64,000 nt of DNA from Burkholderiales bacterium RIFCSPLOWO2_12_FULL_65_40 (GCA_001770955.1 MESL01000034.1:1-64000), one strand, 5' to 3'. Shown: positions 14,950 through 23,843, counted from the stretch's first letter. Translations and numbers: made by a program. Notes: generated by a model not told the origin, from the letters alone.

Positions 14950-17229
14950 ATGTTGCGTCTCTCCACCGTCGCTCTGGCCTGCCTGCTGGCCTGCGGCCTG
15001 CCCACTTCCGCCCTCGCCCAGAAGGGCGATGCGCTGGCCCCCATCACCATCACCGGCTCGGCCATTGACGACCGGTTTTCTTCCACGGCCACCGATCCGG
15101 TGTCCACCGTCACGATCACGCGCCAGCAGGTGGAGGAGCAGCATGCCAAGAACCTGATCGAAGTCCTGCGCTCGGTCAGCGGCGTCACAGCCGACCTGCA
15201 GGGCGACGGTGAGACCCTCAAGATCAAGCTGCGTGGTGTGGAAAACCAGCGTTACATGGGCGAAAAGCCCGGTGTGGCCATCATCATCGACGGTGTGCCG
15301 GTGTTCGAGCGCACCGGCAAGGTCAACATCGATATCGACAACATCGAATCGATCAAGGTCATCAAGGGCGGTGCTTCCTATCTGTATGGCGAGGATGCCC
15401 TGGCCGGTGCCGTGGTCATCACCACCAAGCGCGGCGCCGGTCACCAGGGGTTCAAGCTGGACACCGATCTGGGGGCCTTTGGCTACCGCCGTTACCTTGC
15501 GCGCGCAGGCTTTGCCAGGGACGACCTGTCGGGTCACATCCAGTACAGCGACCGCGACCAGGATGGCTACTACTTCATGTCGCGCACCTTCAGCAAGACC
15601 TGGTCGGGTAATCTTCAGTATGCGCTCGACGCCCGGAGCGATCTGAGTCTGGGTTTCGAGAAGTCCGAGCGTTTTCGGGACCGCGAAGGCAGCGTGACGG
15701 GTGAGATCAACGCCTTCAACGACCCCAAGGGGCTGGAAGGGGGGCGTGGCTTCAGCCGCAACTTCAACGTGGATCTGAGCCGCTACAACCTCACCTATTC
15801 CAACGACCTGGACGAGCGCTCCCATGTCATGGCGGTGCTTTACCAGTACCAGGACGACACCAGTTTCTGGTCCAACCCCATGCGCTTTACCGCCACGGGA
15901 GCGCCCACCACTCTTCTGGATCACTACTCCACGATCAACGACTACACCCAGGTGCAGCGCGGCCTCAAAACCGAATACCGGACCCGGTTCGATCAACTGG
16001 CCCTGATGGGGGGACTGGAGTTCAAGCGCAACACGTTCCTTAACCACGCCTCCGCGCTCAACAGCTACCGCTCGCGTCCCACGGGCCCGGTGACACCGGC
16101 GGGCATGGTGATGAGCGACGACTTCACTGCCGAGAACACACAGGCGTTCTACGGCGAGGCCAAGGTCGGCCTGAGCCAAAAAACCGCGGCCACCTTCAAC
16201 CTGCGCCATGACCGCATCGGCATCCGCTTCAACGCCCTGCCGGTGGCAGGCAGCGGCAACCGCACCGTGGCCGAGCGCAAGGACTTCGATGTAAGCAGCT
16301 ACCGCCTGGGCCTGACCCACGCGCTGGACAGGGCCACCTCGTTGCATGCGGCGGTCTCCACGGGCTTTCGCGCGCCCACGGCAGAGCAGCTCTATCGGGG
16401 GCAGACCACCACGCACGCGCTGGTGCTGGGCAACCCCGACCTCCAGCCCGAAAAAGCCACCAGTTTCGAGGTGGGCTGGAAGCACCAGACACAGCTGGCA
16501 GGCTGGCCCGCCAGCCTGGGGGCCGTGCTGTTCCAGGTGGACCGCAAGGATTTCATCCTTGACAGCAATGGCCAGTATGCAGGCACCAACAATCCGGCCG
16601 GTGGCGGCTCGCAGTTCCGCAACATCGGTGGTGCCCGCAGCCGGGGGCTGGAGCTGGAGCTGCGCACACAGCCGCACCACCGCTGGTCTTTCGATGCGGC
16701 CTACACGTTGCTGGATGCGTACTTCACCCGCTATGAAAGCTATTACCAGACCTATGGCAACGCCAACGGCACCTATGTGGCCCATCCGACGGCAGCGCAG
16801 CGCGCCAATCCGGGCTTCTGGCAGGGCAACTTCACGGTGGAAAAGTTCGACAACACCGGCAACAAGCTGCCGCGCACACCCCCGCACCAGTTCAACCTGC
16901 GTGCCAACTACCTGCCCGCGCCAGGCTGGACGCTCAGTGGCGAGATGGACTACAAGTCCACGTCCTGGTCGGACGAGATCAACCAGGAAAAGCTCCCGGG
17001 CCGTACGGTTCTCAACCTGACGGCGCAGTACAGCACCAAGCTCTCGGGCTGGCCTGGCGCGCGCCTGAGCGCCTATGTGCGCGTGGACAACCTGTTTGAC
17101 AAGCACTACTACCTGACGGCACGGGGCAGCGGCGACGCCAACCTCGATGGCCGCTACACCCGTGAAGACCCCTCCATCGTGGTGGATCCGGGCCGCGCCT
17201 GGCGCATCGGCCTGAATCTGCAGTTCTGA
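14950..17229 (+). CDS. TonB-dependent outer-membrane receptor (candidate haem/corrinoid receptor)
   Basis: A 759-residue receptor. The signal peptide ends at about ALAQ (24). A short TonB-box region (APITITG) is followed by the plug domain (about 45-160, ending in GASYLYGEDALAGAVVITTK) and a beta-barrel ending in the typical aromatic GLNLQF. The barrel contains GFRAP and GNPDLQPEK with a His between them (TTTHALVLGNP); haem receptors carry FRAP-His-NPNL here, although FRAP/NPxL alone is common. GAGGAA precedes the ATG. It begins the receptor-exbB-exbD-tonB-chelatase unit; the next ATG is 9 bases after its stop. I saw no cobalamin riboswitch in the 180 bases upstream. The substrate is inferred from the chelatase downstream. 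Confidence 0.85.
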   Translation: MLRLSTVALACLLACGLPTSALAQKGDALAPITITGSAIDDRFSSTATDPVSTVTITRQQVEEQHAKNLIEVLRSVSGVTADLQGDGETLKIKLRGVENQRYMGEKPGVAIIIDGVPVFERTGKVNIDIDNIESIKVIKGGASYLYGEDALAGAVVITTKRGAGHQGFKLDTDLGAFGYRRYLARAGFARDDLSGHIQYSDRDQDGYYFMSRTFSKTWSGNLQYALDARSDLSLGFEKSERFRDREGSVTGEINAFNDPKGLEGGRGFSRNFNVDLSRYNLTYSNDLDERSHVMAVLYQYQDDTSFWSNPMRFTATGAPTTLLDHYSTINDYTQVQRGLKTEYRTRFDQLALMGGLEFKRNTFLNHASALNSYRSRPTGPVTPAGMVMSDDFTAENTQAFYGEAKVGLSQKTAATFNLRHDRIGIRFNALPVAGSGNRTVAERKDFDVSSYRLGLTHALDRATSLHAAVSTGFRAPTAEQLYRGQTTTHALVLGNPDLQPEKATSFEVGWKHQTQLAGWPASLGAVLFQVDRKDFILDSNGQYAGTNNPAGGGSQFRNIGGARSRGLELELRTQPHHRWSFDAAYTLLDAYFTRYESYYQTYGNANGTYVAHPTAAQRANPGFWQGNFTVEKFDNTGNKLPRTPPHQFNLRANYLPAPGWTLSGEMDYKSTSWSDEINQEKLPGRTVLNLTAQYSTKLSGWPGARLSAYVRVDNLFDKHYYLTARGSGDANLDGRYTREDPSIVVDPGRAWRIGLNLQF

Positions 17230-17238
17230 GGCACCGCC

Positions 17239-17664
17239 ATGAACAATTTCAAGACTCTCGTGGAATGGGGCGTGATCGGCCTTCTGCTGGCGCTCAGTGC
17301 CTGGGCCGTGGCCGTGGCGATGGAGCGCTGGCGCTTTTACCGCCAGGTGCAGGTGGGCCGCTACAGCAGCCGCGTGCGGCTGGAAACGGAGCTGACGAGC
17401 CGCCTCCATGTGATCGGCTCGGTGGCCGCCAATGCGCCGTACATCGGCCTGCTGGGCACGGTGCTGGGCATCATGCTCACCTTCGAGGCCCTGGGCAGCA
17501 GCGGTGCCATGGATGTGAAAACCATCATGGTGGGCCTGGCCCTGGCGCTCAAGGCCACGGCCGTGGGCATTGGCGTGGCCATTCCCTGCGTGGGGCTGAA
17601 CAACGCGCTGCGCCGTGTGGTGCGCGTCAAGCTGGCCGAGTTCGACGAAGCCCAGGGAGGTTGA
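17239..17664 (+). CDS. exbB: ExbB proton-channel subunit
   Basis: A short 141-residue ExbB with three membrane segments: residues 8-28, about 60-90 (SVAANAPYIGLLGTVLGIMLTF) and about 95-125 (ALALKATAVGIGVAIPCVGL). The MotA/TolQ/ExbB signature A-x-APYIGLLGTV-GIM is intact. With ExbD it forms the inner-membrane motor that energises TonB. Its short length resembles the reduced ExbBs found in dedicated receptor operons. exbD starts 2 bases after its stop, with AGGGAGG before the exbD ATG. Confidence 0.9.
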   Translation: MNNFKTLVEWGVIGLLLALSAWAVAVAMERWRFYRQVQVGRYSSRVRLETELTSRLHVIGSVAANAPYIGLLGTVLGIMLTFEALGSSGAMDVKTIMVGLALALKATAVGIGVAIPCVGLNNALRRVVRVKLAEFDEAQGG

Positions 17665-17666
17665 GC

Positions 17667-18035
17667 ATGGACGAGGACATCGAATCCATCAACGTCGTGC
17701 CGCTGGTCGATGTGATGCTGGTGCTGCTGACCATTGTGCTGACCACGGCCACCTTCGTGGTCACGGGGCGCATTCCGGTGGATCTGGCGCAATCAGCCCA
17801 GTCGGCGCCTGCCACGCCAGCGCCTGTGGTGCTCACACTCACGCGCGACAAGGTGCTGTACCTGAATGACACGCGCGTGGCAGAGCTGGAGCAGGCGCTG
17901 GCAGCCTTCCAGCGTGAACAGCCCGTGACCGTGCGGGCCGACGGCACGCTGGTGCTGACGGACTTTGTCGAACTGGTGGACCGTGTCAAGGCGCTGGGTT
18001 TCGAGAAAGTGGCGCTGGAGGTGCGCAGGACATGA
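17667..18035 (+). CDS. exbD: ExbD energy-transduction subunit
   Basis: A 122-residue protein with one N-terminal helix carrying the conserved proton-path Asp (VVPLVDVMLVLLTIV, D17) and a small periplasmic domain with VTLRADGTL-like sequence. It pairs with the upstream ExbB. Its stop overlaps the tonB ATG (ATGA). Confidence 0.9.
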   Translation: MDEDIESINVVPLVDVMLVLLTIVLTTATFVVTGRIPVDLAQSAQSAPATPAPVVLTLTRDKVLYLNDTRVAELEQALAAFQREQPVTVRADGTLVLTDFVELVDRVKALGFEKVALEVRRT

Positions 18036-18763
18036 GCGCCATGGATCTTCCACTGTCCGGGGGGCGCCTGGTGGGGCGCGACTGGCTGGTCTCCATGGCA
18101 CTGCATGGGGCCCTGCTGGGGGGGGCATTCTGGCTGGCTGCCGTGCCGGCATCCCAGGTGCAGCGCCTGGACGTCGCGCTGCGCTGGGCCGCCCCGGAGC
18201 CGGAGCCTGCGCCACCGCCGGTTCCCGTGGTGCCGCCGCCCCAGCCCGCCCCCAAGGTGCGCCCGGCGGAGCCGCCGCGTCCCAAGGCGCAAGCGCCTTC
18301 GCCCGAACCCCAGGCGCCTGCCGAGGTGTTCGATTCGGCCCCTTTGCAGTCCGCTCCTGCGGTGCACCTGCCAGCGGCGCCCCAGGCAACGGCAGCGCCC
18401 GAGGCGGTAGCGCCCGCCCGGCCAACACCGCCTGCGCCCGCTTCCGCCGTGGCCGCACCGGCCGACGACCAGAGCTATCAGCAATGGCGCTCCCGGCTGG
18501 AGCAGGCCTTGCAGCAGGGCAAGCGCTACCCGGCCAGTGCGCGCCGCATGGGCCAGACCGGCACCGTGGTGGTGCACCTGCGTGTGGGTGCCGACGGCAG
18601 CCTGCTGCACTGCATGTTGCACCACTCCTCGGGTTTCAAGGTGCTGGACCACGCGGCCGAACAACTGGTGCGCGGCGTGGCGCAGTCGCTGGCGGCGCAA
18701 ATGCCGCCCGGGCGTGCGGCAGATCTGCGCATTCCCATCGTTTATGAATTGACGGAGTCCTGA
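18032..18763 (+). CDS. tonB: TonB
   Basis: A 243-residue energy transducer. It has one N-terminal membrane helix (about 18-40), a long Pro/Ala-rich periplasmic spacer (about 50-145) and a C-terminal TonB domain (YPASARRMGQTGTVVVHLRV ... GFKVLDHAAEQLV). It contacts the receptor's TonB box across the periplasm. It is dedicated to this operon by position, lying between exbD and the chelatase, one base before the next ATG. Confidence 0.9.
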   Translation: MSAMDLPLSGGRLVGRDWLVSMALHGALLGGAFWLAAVPASQVQRLDVALRWAAPEPEPAPPPVPVVPPPQPAPKVRPAEPPRPKAQAPSPEPQAPAEVFDSAPLQSAPAVHLPAAPQATAAPEAVAPARPTPPAPASAVAAPADDQSYQQWRSRLEQALQQGKRYPASARRMGQTGTVVVHLRVGADGSLLHCMLHHSSGFKVLDHAAEQLVRGVAQSLAAQMPPGRAADLRIPIVYELTES

Positions 18764-18764
18764 C

Positions 18765-21700
18765 ATGCCGAGATGGATATGGATGGTCGCAGGGCTGCTG
18801 TGTGCACTGGCCGGGCCGGTGGCGGCCGCTGACAAGGTGGCCCTGATCAGCAGCACCATGGTGCTGGAGCGCAAGTTCAAGCTCATGCAGGAGGCCGCAC
18901 GCGCCCAGGGTGTGGAGCTGGCCTGGACGCAGGTCGATGCCGAGGGCGAAAAAGGCGTGGCGCGCGTGCTCGACGGCGCACGCCTGGTCATCGTGGACGC
19001 GCCGCGCTCCGAGGACCAGGCACTGGTCGAGCGCGTGGCCGGGGCGCAGATCCGCGCCGCCCGCCTGCCGGGCGTGGGCATCCACGTGATGAGCCCGCCC
19101 GTGCGCCTGCGTCCCCAGGGGCTGCCGCCTGCACAGGCCCAGCGCGTGTTCGACTACTACGTGGGCGGCATGCGCGTGAACCACGAGCGCCTGTTCCAGT
19201 ACCTGCGCGCCGTGGTGCAGGGCACCGATCCCGCCGCCGTGCCCGGGCCGGTGACACTGCCCAATGGCGGCATCTACCACCCGGCCTATGACAAGGGCGT
19301 GTTTGCCGATCTGCGCAGCTACCTGGCCTGGTGGCAGGCACGCAAGGGCAGTGCGGCGCATGGCGTGCCGGTGGTCGGCATGGAGATGTCGTCCAGTTAC
19401 TTGTCCGACGGGCAGACCCGCGTGCTTGACGAAACCATTGCCGCGCTAGAGGCCCGTGGCGCGCTGCCGCTGGTCTTCTACCGCAGCAGCCGTGTGGCAC
19501 GCGCCGCAGCCGATGCACAGGGGGCTGGCCGCCCGGCCGCTGCCGGCCCGGGCGCTCGCCCGGTGCAGACCTCGGATATTGCCGCCGGGGTGTACGGAGG
19601 GCCGGGCTTTCCCAACCCCCAGGAGCTGGCGGCGGTGGCGGTGGACGAGCCCATCATCACGCTGGATGGCAAGGTGCTGCCGCAGGTGCTGCTGGTCAAC
19701 ACCTTCCTGGGCATCCACCCCGATGCGCGCAAGGCCTGGCATCGCGCCATGGGCGTGCCGGTCATCCACATGCTGTCCTACCGCCAGGGCACGCGCGCCG
19801 ACTACCTGCGCGATACCGTAGGCATCAACAGCTTCAATCTGCCGTTCTCGCTGACCAATGCCGAATACATCGGCCTGCAGGACCCGGTGGTCGTCAGCGC
19901 CAACGAGGGCGGCGAGCTGGTGCCCATGCCCGAGCAGATGGACCTGCTGGTGGGCAAGGCCGTGAATCTGGCGCGCCTGCAGTCCACGCCCAACGCCGAC
20001 AAGCGCCTGGCGCTGTTTTTCTGGAACCACCCGCCGGGTGAGAAGAACCAGGGCGCCTCCAATCTGAACGTGCCGCGCTCCATCGAGCACCTGGTGCAGC
20101 GCCTGCGCGCCGAGGGCTACACCATCGACGCCACCACCGAGAAGGACATCATCGCCACGGTGGCCACCCTGCTGCGCCCATCGTACCGCCCCGGCACCCT
20201 GGGCGAGCTGATGAAGACGCCGCACTGGGATTTTCTGCCCCTGGCGAGCTATGAGCGCTGGCTCCAGGGGCTGCCGGCCGAGGTGCGCCAGCGCATCACG
20301 GCCTTCTGGGGCGAGCCCACGAAAAGCGCCTGGGTGGTGCGCCACCAGGGGCAGGCGGGCTTTGTCATTCCGCGCATGAAGCTGGGCCAGCTCGTGGTGC
20401 TGCCCCAGCCCATGCGCAGCGAGACGGCGGTGGGGCACCACGACGAGAAAAAGCTGTTCCACGACACCAAGGTGCCGCTCAACCACTTCTACCTGGCCAC
20501 CTACCTGTGGGCGCGCGAGCAGCATGCGGCGCATGCCATCGTGCACTTTGGCACCCATGGCTCGCAGGAATGGACGCCGGGGAAGGAGCGCGGCCTGTGG
20601 GCCTACGACGACCCCAACCTGCTGGTGGGCAACACCCCGGTGGTGTACCCCTACATCGTGGACAACATCGGCGAGGCGCTGCACGTCAAACGGCGCGGGC
20701 GCGGTGTGATCGTGAGCCACCAGACCCCGGCATTCGCGCCTGCGGGCCTGTCGGAGGACTTTGTGCGCATCAACGACCTGATCCGCGAATACCAGGCGCT
20801 CGACTCGGGTCTGGTCAAGGACAACAATCGCAAGCGCATCGTGGCGCAGGCGGTGAAGATGAACATCCACAAAGACCTGCAGTGGAAGGCGAGTGATCTG
20901 GAGCGCGATTTCGACAAGTTCCTGCGCGACCTGTCGGACTACCTCGAAGACCTGGGCGCTGCCCAGCAGCCCCTGGGCCTGCATACCCTGGGGCTGGACG
21001 CCGAGCGCGCCCACCTCATCAGCAACGTGATGCAGATGCTGGGCCAGCCGCTCTACGAGGCCACGGGCGTGAAGAACGCCAAGGCCGCGTTCAAGGGCGA
21101 CTACAAGGACCTGCAAAAGACCGCGCCCTACCGCTTTGTGGACGACTGGGTGTTCAGCGACCGTCCGCTGCGCGAGCTGGACGACCCCCAATTGCGCGTG
21201 CTGGCCGAAAAGGGGCGGCGCTTCATGGTCACGCTGCGCGCCGCCTGGGAGGTGGAGGGCGTGATGCAGGGCCTGTCGGCGCGCTGGATCGACCCGTCCT
21301 ACGGCGGCGACCCGATTCGCAACCCCGACGCCCTGCACACCGGGCGCAACATGTACGGATTCGACCCCTCGCGCATCCCCACGCGCGCCGCCTACGAGGC
21401 AGGCAAGGAGGCCGTGCAGGCGCTGATCCAGTCCTACCAGACCGAGCATGGCAAGTTCCCCGAAAAGCTCGCCTTCAGCATGTGGAGCACCGAAACCCTG
21501 CGCCACCTGGGCATGCTGGAGGCGCAGACTCTCTACGCCATGGGTGTCAAACCGCGCTGGGACGAGGGTGGGCGCGTGGTGGGCATGGAGGTGATTCCTC
21601 TGCAGGAACTGGGGCGCCCGCGCATCGACACGGTGATCTCGCTCACCGGCCTGTACCGCGACCAGTTCCCCAACGTGATGGAACGCTTCAACGAGGCCAT

Positions 21701-22922
21701 CCAGTTGCTTGCGGAGCAGCCCGAACCGCGCGAGAAGAACTTCATCCGCGCCAACACCGAGCGCATCGAGGCCGCGCTGCGGGCGCAGGGCGTACCTGCG
21801 CAGGAAGCGCGCGAGTTTGCCCTGACCCGCATCTTTGGCAACGAAAGCGGCGACTACAGCACCAAGCTGACCGACGCCTCGCTCGCCTCCGACATGTGGG
21901 AAGAGGGTGACGGAAAGCTCGAAAAGCTCTACCTCTCGCGCATGTCCTGGGCCTACGGCCCCAACACCGCAAACTGGAGCCGCAAGCTGGCCGACCCCTC
22001 GGGCCGCGAGATCAACACCTATGCCGAACACCTGCGCGGCACCAGTGCGGCAGTGTTCTCGCGCTCGTCCAACCTGCGCGGCCTGCTCGATACCGACCAT
22101 CCGTTCGAATACCTGGGCGGAATCTCGCTGGCCGTCAAGCACCTGGACGGCAAGAACCCGCAGCTCTACATCTCCAACATGCGCGACCCGAACCGCGCGC
22201 GCCTGCAGACGGCCGAGAAGTTCATGGCCACCGAGCTGCGCAGCGTGTACCAGCACCCGAACTGGATGAAGGAAATGATGCAGGAGGGCTACAGCGGCAC
22301 GCTGCAGATGCTCAACACCGTCAACAACTTCTGGGGTTGGCAGGTGATGGACCGCAACGTGGTGCGCGACGACCAGTGGCAGGAGTTCCACGAAACCTAT
22401 GTGAACGACCGCCACCGCCTGGGCACCCGCGAATGGTTCGAGAAGAACAACCCCATGGCCCTGGCGCAGGTGGCCGAGCGCATGCTCGAAGCCATCCGCA
22501 AGGATTACTGGCATGCCGACGAGCGCACTCAGCGCGAGCTGGTGGCCACCTACCAGGACCTGGCCGCGCGCCACGACGTGCACACCAGCAACGAAACCTT
22601 CAAGGCCTACGTGGCCGAGCTGGCGCAGGGCTTTGGCATCGGCGCCCGGCCGGCACCTGCCGCGCCCAGTGCGCCGGCGGCTGTGCCCCCACAGGCGGCG
22701 CAGCCCCAACCGCCCGCGCCCGAGCCAGATCCGCCCGCGCCGCCCCCGGTGGTGCGCGGCCAGGAGCTGCGCGAGGTGCTGCGCGACACCCCCGTGCAGC
22801 AGCTCATCTGGGCCTACGCCTGGCTGCTGGGCGCCGTGGTGCTGGCCGGCGTGGGCTGGCAGGCCTGGCGCGCGTGGTGCAGCCGCACTCCTTCTTCCAT
22901 TTCTTTGAAAGCCAACGCATGA
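18765..22922 (+). CDS. Exported, membrane-anchored CobN/HmuS-like chelatase
   Basis: A 1385-residue homologue of CobN/BchH large chelatase subunits. The motif HFGTHGSQEWTPGKERGLW (near residue 593) and the following PVVYPYIVDNIGEALHVKRRG are the CobN core. Unlike cytoplasmic CobN it begins with a signal peptide (MPRWIWMVAGLLCALAGPVAAA) and ends with a Pro/Ala-rich tail (about 1285-1330) and one transmembrane helix (LIWAYAWLLGAVVLAGVGW), so the body should sit in the periplasm. No CobS/CobT or ChlD/ChlI AAA partner is present, and ATP is not available there. In Bacteroidetes the similarly built HmuS, next to the same MotA-like and DUF2149 genes, is described as a haem dechelatase. I infer metal removal from, or handling of, a tetrapyrrole brought in by the receptor; cobalamin remains possible. 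Confidence 0.85.
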   Translation: MPRWIWMVAGLLCALAGPVAAADKVALISSTMVLERKFKLMQEAARAQGVELAWTQVDAEGEKGVARVLDGARLVIVDAPRSEDQALVERVAGAQIRAARLPGVGIHVMSPPVRLRPQGLPPAQAQRVFDYYVGGMRVNHERLFQYLRAVVQGTDPAAVPGPVTLPNGGIYHPAYDKGVFADLRSYLAWWQARKGSAAHGVPVVGMEMSSSYLSDGQTRVLDETIAALEARGALPLVFYRSSRVARAAADAQGAGRPAAAGPGARPVQTSDIAAGVYGGPGFPNPQELAAVAVDEPIITLDGKVLPQVLLVNTFLGIHPDARKAWHRAMGVPVIHMLSYRQGTRADYLRDTVGINSFNLPFSLTNAEYIGLQDPVVVSANEGGELVPMPEQMDLLVGKAVNLARLQSTPNADKRLALFFWNHPPGEKNQGASNLNVPRSIEHLVQRLRAEGYTIDATTEKDIIATVATLLRPSYRPGTLGELMKTPHWDFLPLASYERWLQGLPAEVRQRITAFWGEPTKSAWVVRHQGQAGFVIPRMKLGQLVVLPQPMRSETAVGHHDEKKLFHDTKVPLNHFYLATYLWAREQHAAHAIVHFGTHGSQEWTPGKERGLWAYDDPNLLVGNTPVVYPYIVDNIGEALHVKRRGRGVIVSHQTPAFAPAGLSEDFVRINDLIREYQALDSGLVKDNNRKRIVAQAVKMNIHKDLQWKASDLERDFDKFLRDLSDYLEDLGAAQQPLGLHTLGLDAERAHLISNVMQMLGQPLYEATGVKNAKAAFKGDYKDLQKTAPYRFVDDWVFSDRPLRELDDPQLRVLAEKGRRFMVTLRAAWEVEGVMQGLSARWIDPSYGGDPIRNPDALHTGRNMYGFDPSRIPTRAAYEAGKEAVQALIQSYQTEHGKFPEKLAFSMWSTETLRHLGMLEAQTLYAMGVKPRWDEGGRVVGMEVIPLQELGRPRIDTVISLTGLYRDQFPNVMERFNEAIQLLAEQPEPREKNFIRANTERIEAALRAQGVPAQEAREFALTRIFGNESGDYSTKLTDASLASDMWEEGDGKLEKLYLSRMSWAYGPNTANWSRKLADPSGREINTYAEHLRGTSAAVFSRSSNLRGLLDTDHPFEYLGGISLAVKHLDGKNPQLYISNMRDPNRARLQTAEKFMATELRSVYQHPNWMKEMMQEGYSGTLQMLNTVNNFWGWQVMDRNVVRDDQWQEFHETYVNDRHRLGTREWFEKNNPMALAQVAERMLEAIRKDYWHADERTQRELVATYQDLAARHDVHTSNETFKAYVAELAQGFGIGARPAPAAPSAPAAVPPQAAQPQPPAPEPDPPAPPPVVRGQELREVLRDTPVQQLIWAYAWLLGAVVLAGVGWQAWRAWCSRTPSSISLKANA

Positions 22923-23470
22923 ACGCCCTTGAAAGCTTCCTCTACGAGATCTCCAAGTTCTTCCTCACCCCGGTGCTGGTGCTGCTGTGCCTGATGTTCC
23001 TCTATGCGCTGTTCAGCCTGGGGCAGGTGCTGGTCGAGGCCGTGGCACGCGCACGCCAGCCGCACGGGCTGCGCCCGCTGCACCGCTATTGGCAGCACAA
23101 CGCCCACCTGGGCACCGACGGGCTGGAGCTGCAGGTGCTCAAGCAGCTGGAACTGCAGCGCATCGTCAGCCGCGTGGCACCGCTGCTGGGGCTGGTGGCC
23201 ACCATGATCCCCATGGGCCCGGCCCTGGTGGCTGTGGCCGCAGGCAACACGCAGGGCATGGCGCAGAACCTGGTGGTGGCCTTTGCCGCCGTGATCGTGG
23301 CCTTGCTCGCGGCGGCCATCACCTTTGTGGTGCAGACGCTGCGCAAGCGCTGGCTCATGGAGGAGCTCAACGTGCTGCTCATCGGCCTGGACGCTGCGCC
23401 GGTGGCCGTGCCAATGCACGCGCACGACGCAGTGCCCTCGCGCGCCACGCGGGAGCTGGCCCATGGCTGA
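22919..23470 (+). CDS. MotA/TolQ/ExbB-family protein paired with chelatase
   Basis: A 183-residue membrane protein distinct from the upstream ExbB. An N-terminal helix (FFLTPVLVLLCLMFLYALFSL) and two later helices (APLLGLVATMIPMGPALVAVA and NLVVAFAAVIVALLAAAITFVV) match the MotA/TolQ/ExbB fold; RVAPLLGLVATMIPMG is its version of the channel signature. The ATG overlaps the chelatase stop (ATGA) and the next gene overlaps it by 8 bases, so the three should be made in fixed ratio. In Hmu operons of Bacteroidetes an equivalent gene follows hmuS. I infer a second proton channel serving the chelatase rather than TonB. Confidence 0.82.
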   Translation: MNALESFLYEISKFFLTPVLVLLCLMFLYALFSLGQVLVEAVARARQPHGLRPLHRYWQHNAHLGTDGLELQVLKQLELQRIVSRVAPLLGLVATMIPMGPALVAVAAGNTQGMAQNLVVAFAAVIVALLAAAITFVVQTLRKRWLMEELNVLLIGLDAAPVAVPMHAHDAVPSRATRELAHG

Positions 23471-23816
23471 ATCCCGCCGCATGCGCATCGACATCCTGGG
23501 CGACTCCGACGAGGACGACCCGATCCTCAGCGTGGTCAACATCATCGACGTGTTCCTGGTGGTGATCGCCGTGCTGCTGATCGCCGTGACCGAGAACCCG
23601 CTCAACCCCTTTGCAGCGCAGGATGTGGTGGTCATCAAGAACGCGGGCAAGCCCAACATGGAGATGCTGGTCAAGGAGGGCAACGAGCTCAAGCAGTACC
23701 AGTCCTCGGGCCAGATCGGCGAGGGCCAGGGCATGAAGGCCGGGGTGGCCTACCGTATGAAGGATGGCAGCATGGTTTATGTGCCCGAGACGGGGGCGGA
23801 TGCCCCAAAGCGCTGA
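23463..23816 (+). CDS. DUF2149 protein, ExbD-like partner
   Basis: A 117-residue DUF2149 protein. After a charged N-terminus (RIDILGDSDEDDPILS) comes a single helix VVNIIDVFLVVIAVLLIAV, then a small soluble domain ending in GVAYRMKDGSMVYVPE. The helix aligns with ExbD's VVPLVDVMLVLL, including the membrane Asp that carries protons in ExbD, so I infer that it is the ExbD-type half of a motor with the preceding MotA-like protein. It overlaps that gene by 8 bases and is the last gene of the unit; rlmI follows 27 bases later. Confidence 0.82.
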   Translation: MAESRRMRIDILGDSDEDDPILSVVNIIDVFLVVIAVLLIAVTENPLNPFAAQDVVVIKNAGKPNMEMLVKEGNELKQYQSSGQIGEGQGMKAGVAYRMKDGSMVYVPETGADAPKR

Positions 23817-23843
23817 CCGATGGCGACGGGCGACAATCCGGGG

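Noticed and set aside
13312-17409. A 1365-codon open frame on the minus strand
   Set aside because: It lies antisense to xerC, the DUF2946 gene and the TonB receptor, whose motifs are unambiguous. It is His/Gln/Arg-rich, as expected of a high-GC antisense frame.
19446-22709. A 1087-codon open frame on the minus strand
   Set aside because: Antisense to the CobN-like gene, with shadow composition and no recognisable domain.
18765-22922. Calling the gene cobN of aerobic B12 synthesis
   Set aside because: It has a signal peptide and C-terminal anchor, sits in a TonB/ExbBD operon and has no cobS/cobT-type AAA partner (the cobS at 54.8 kb is the unrelated ribazoletransferase).
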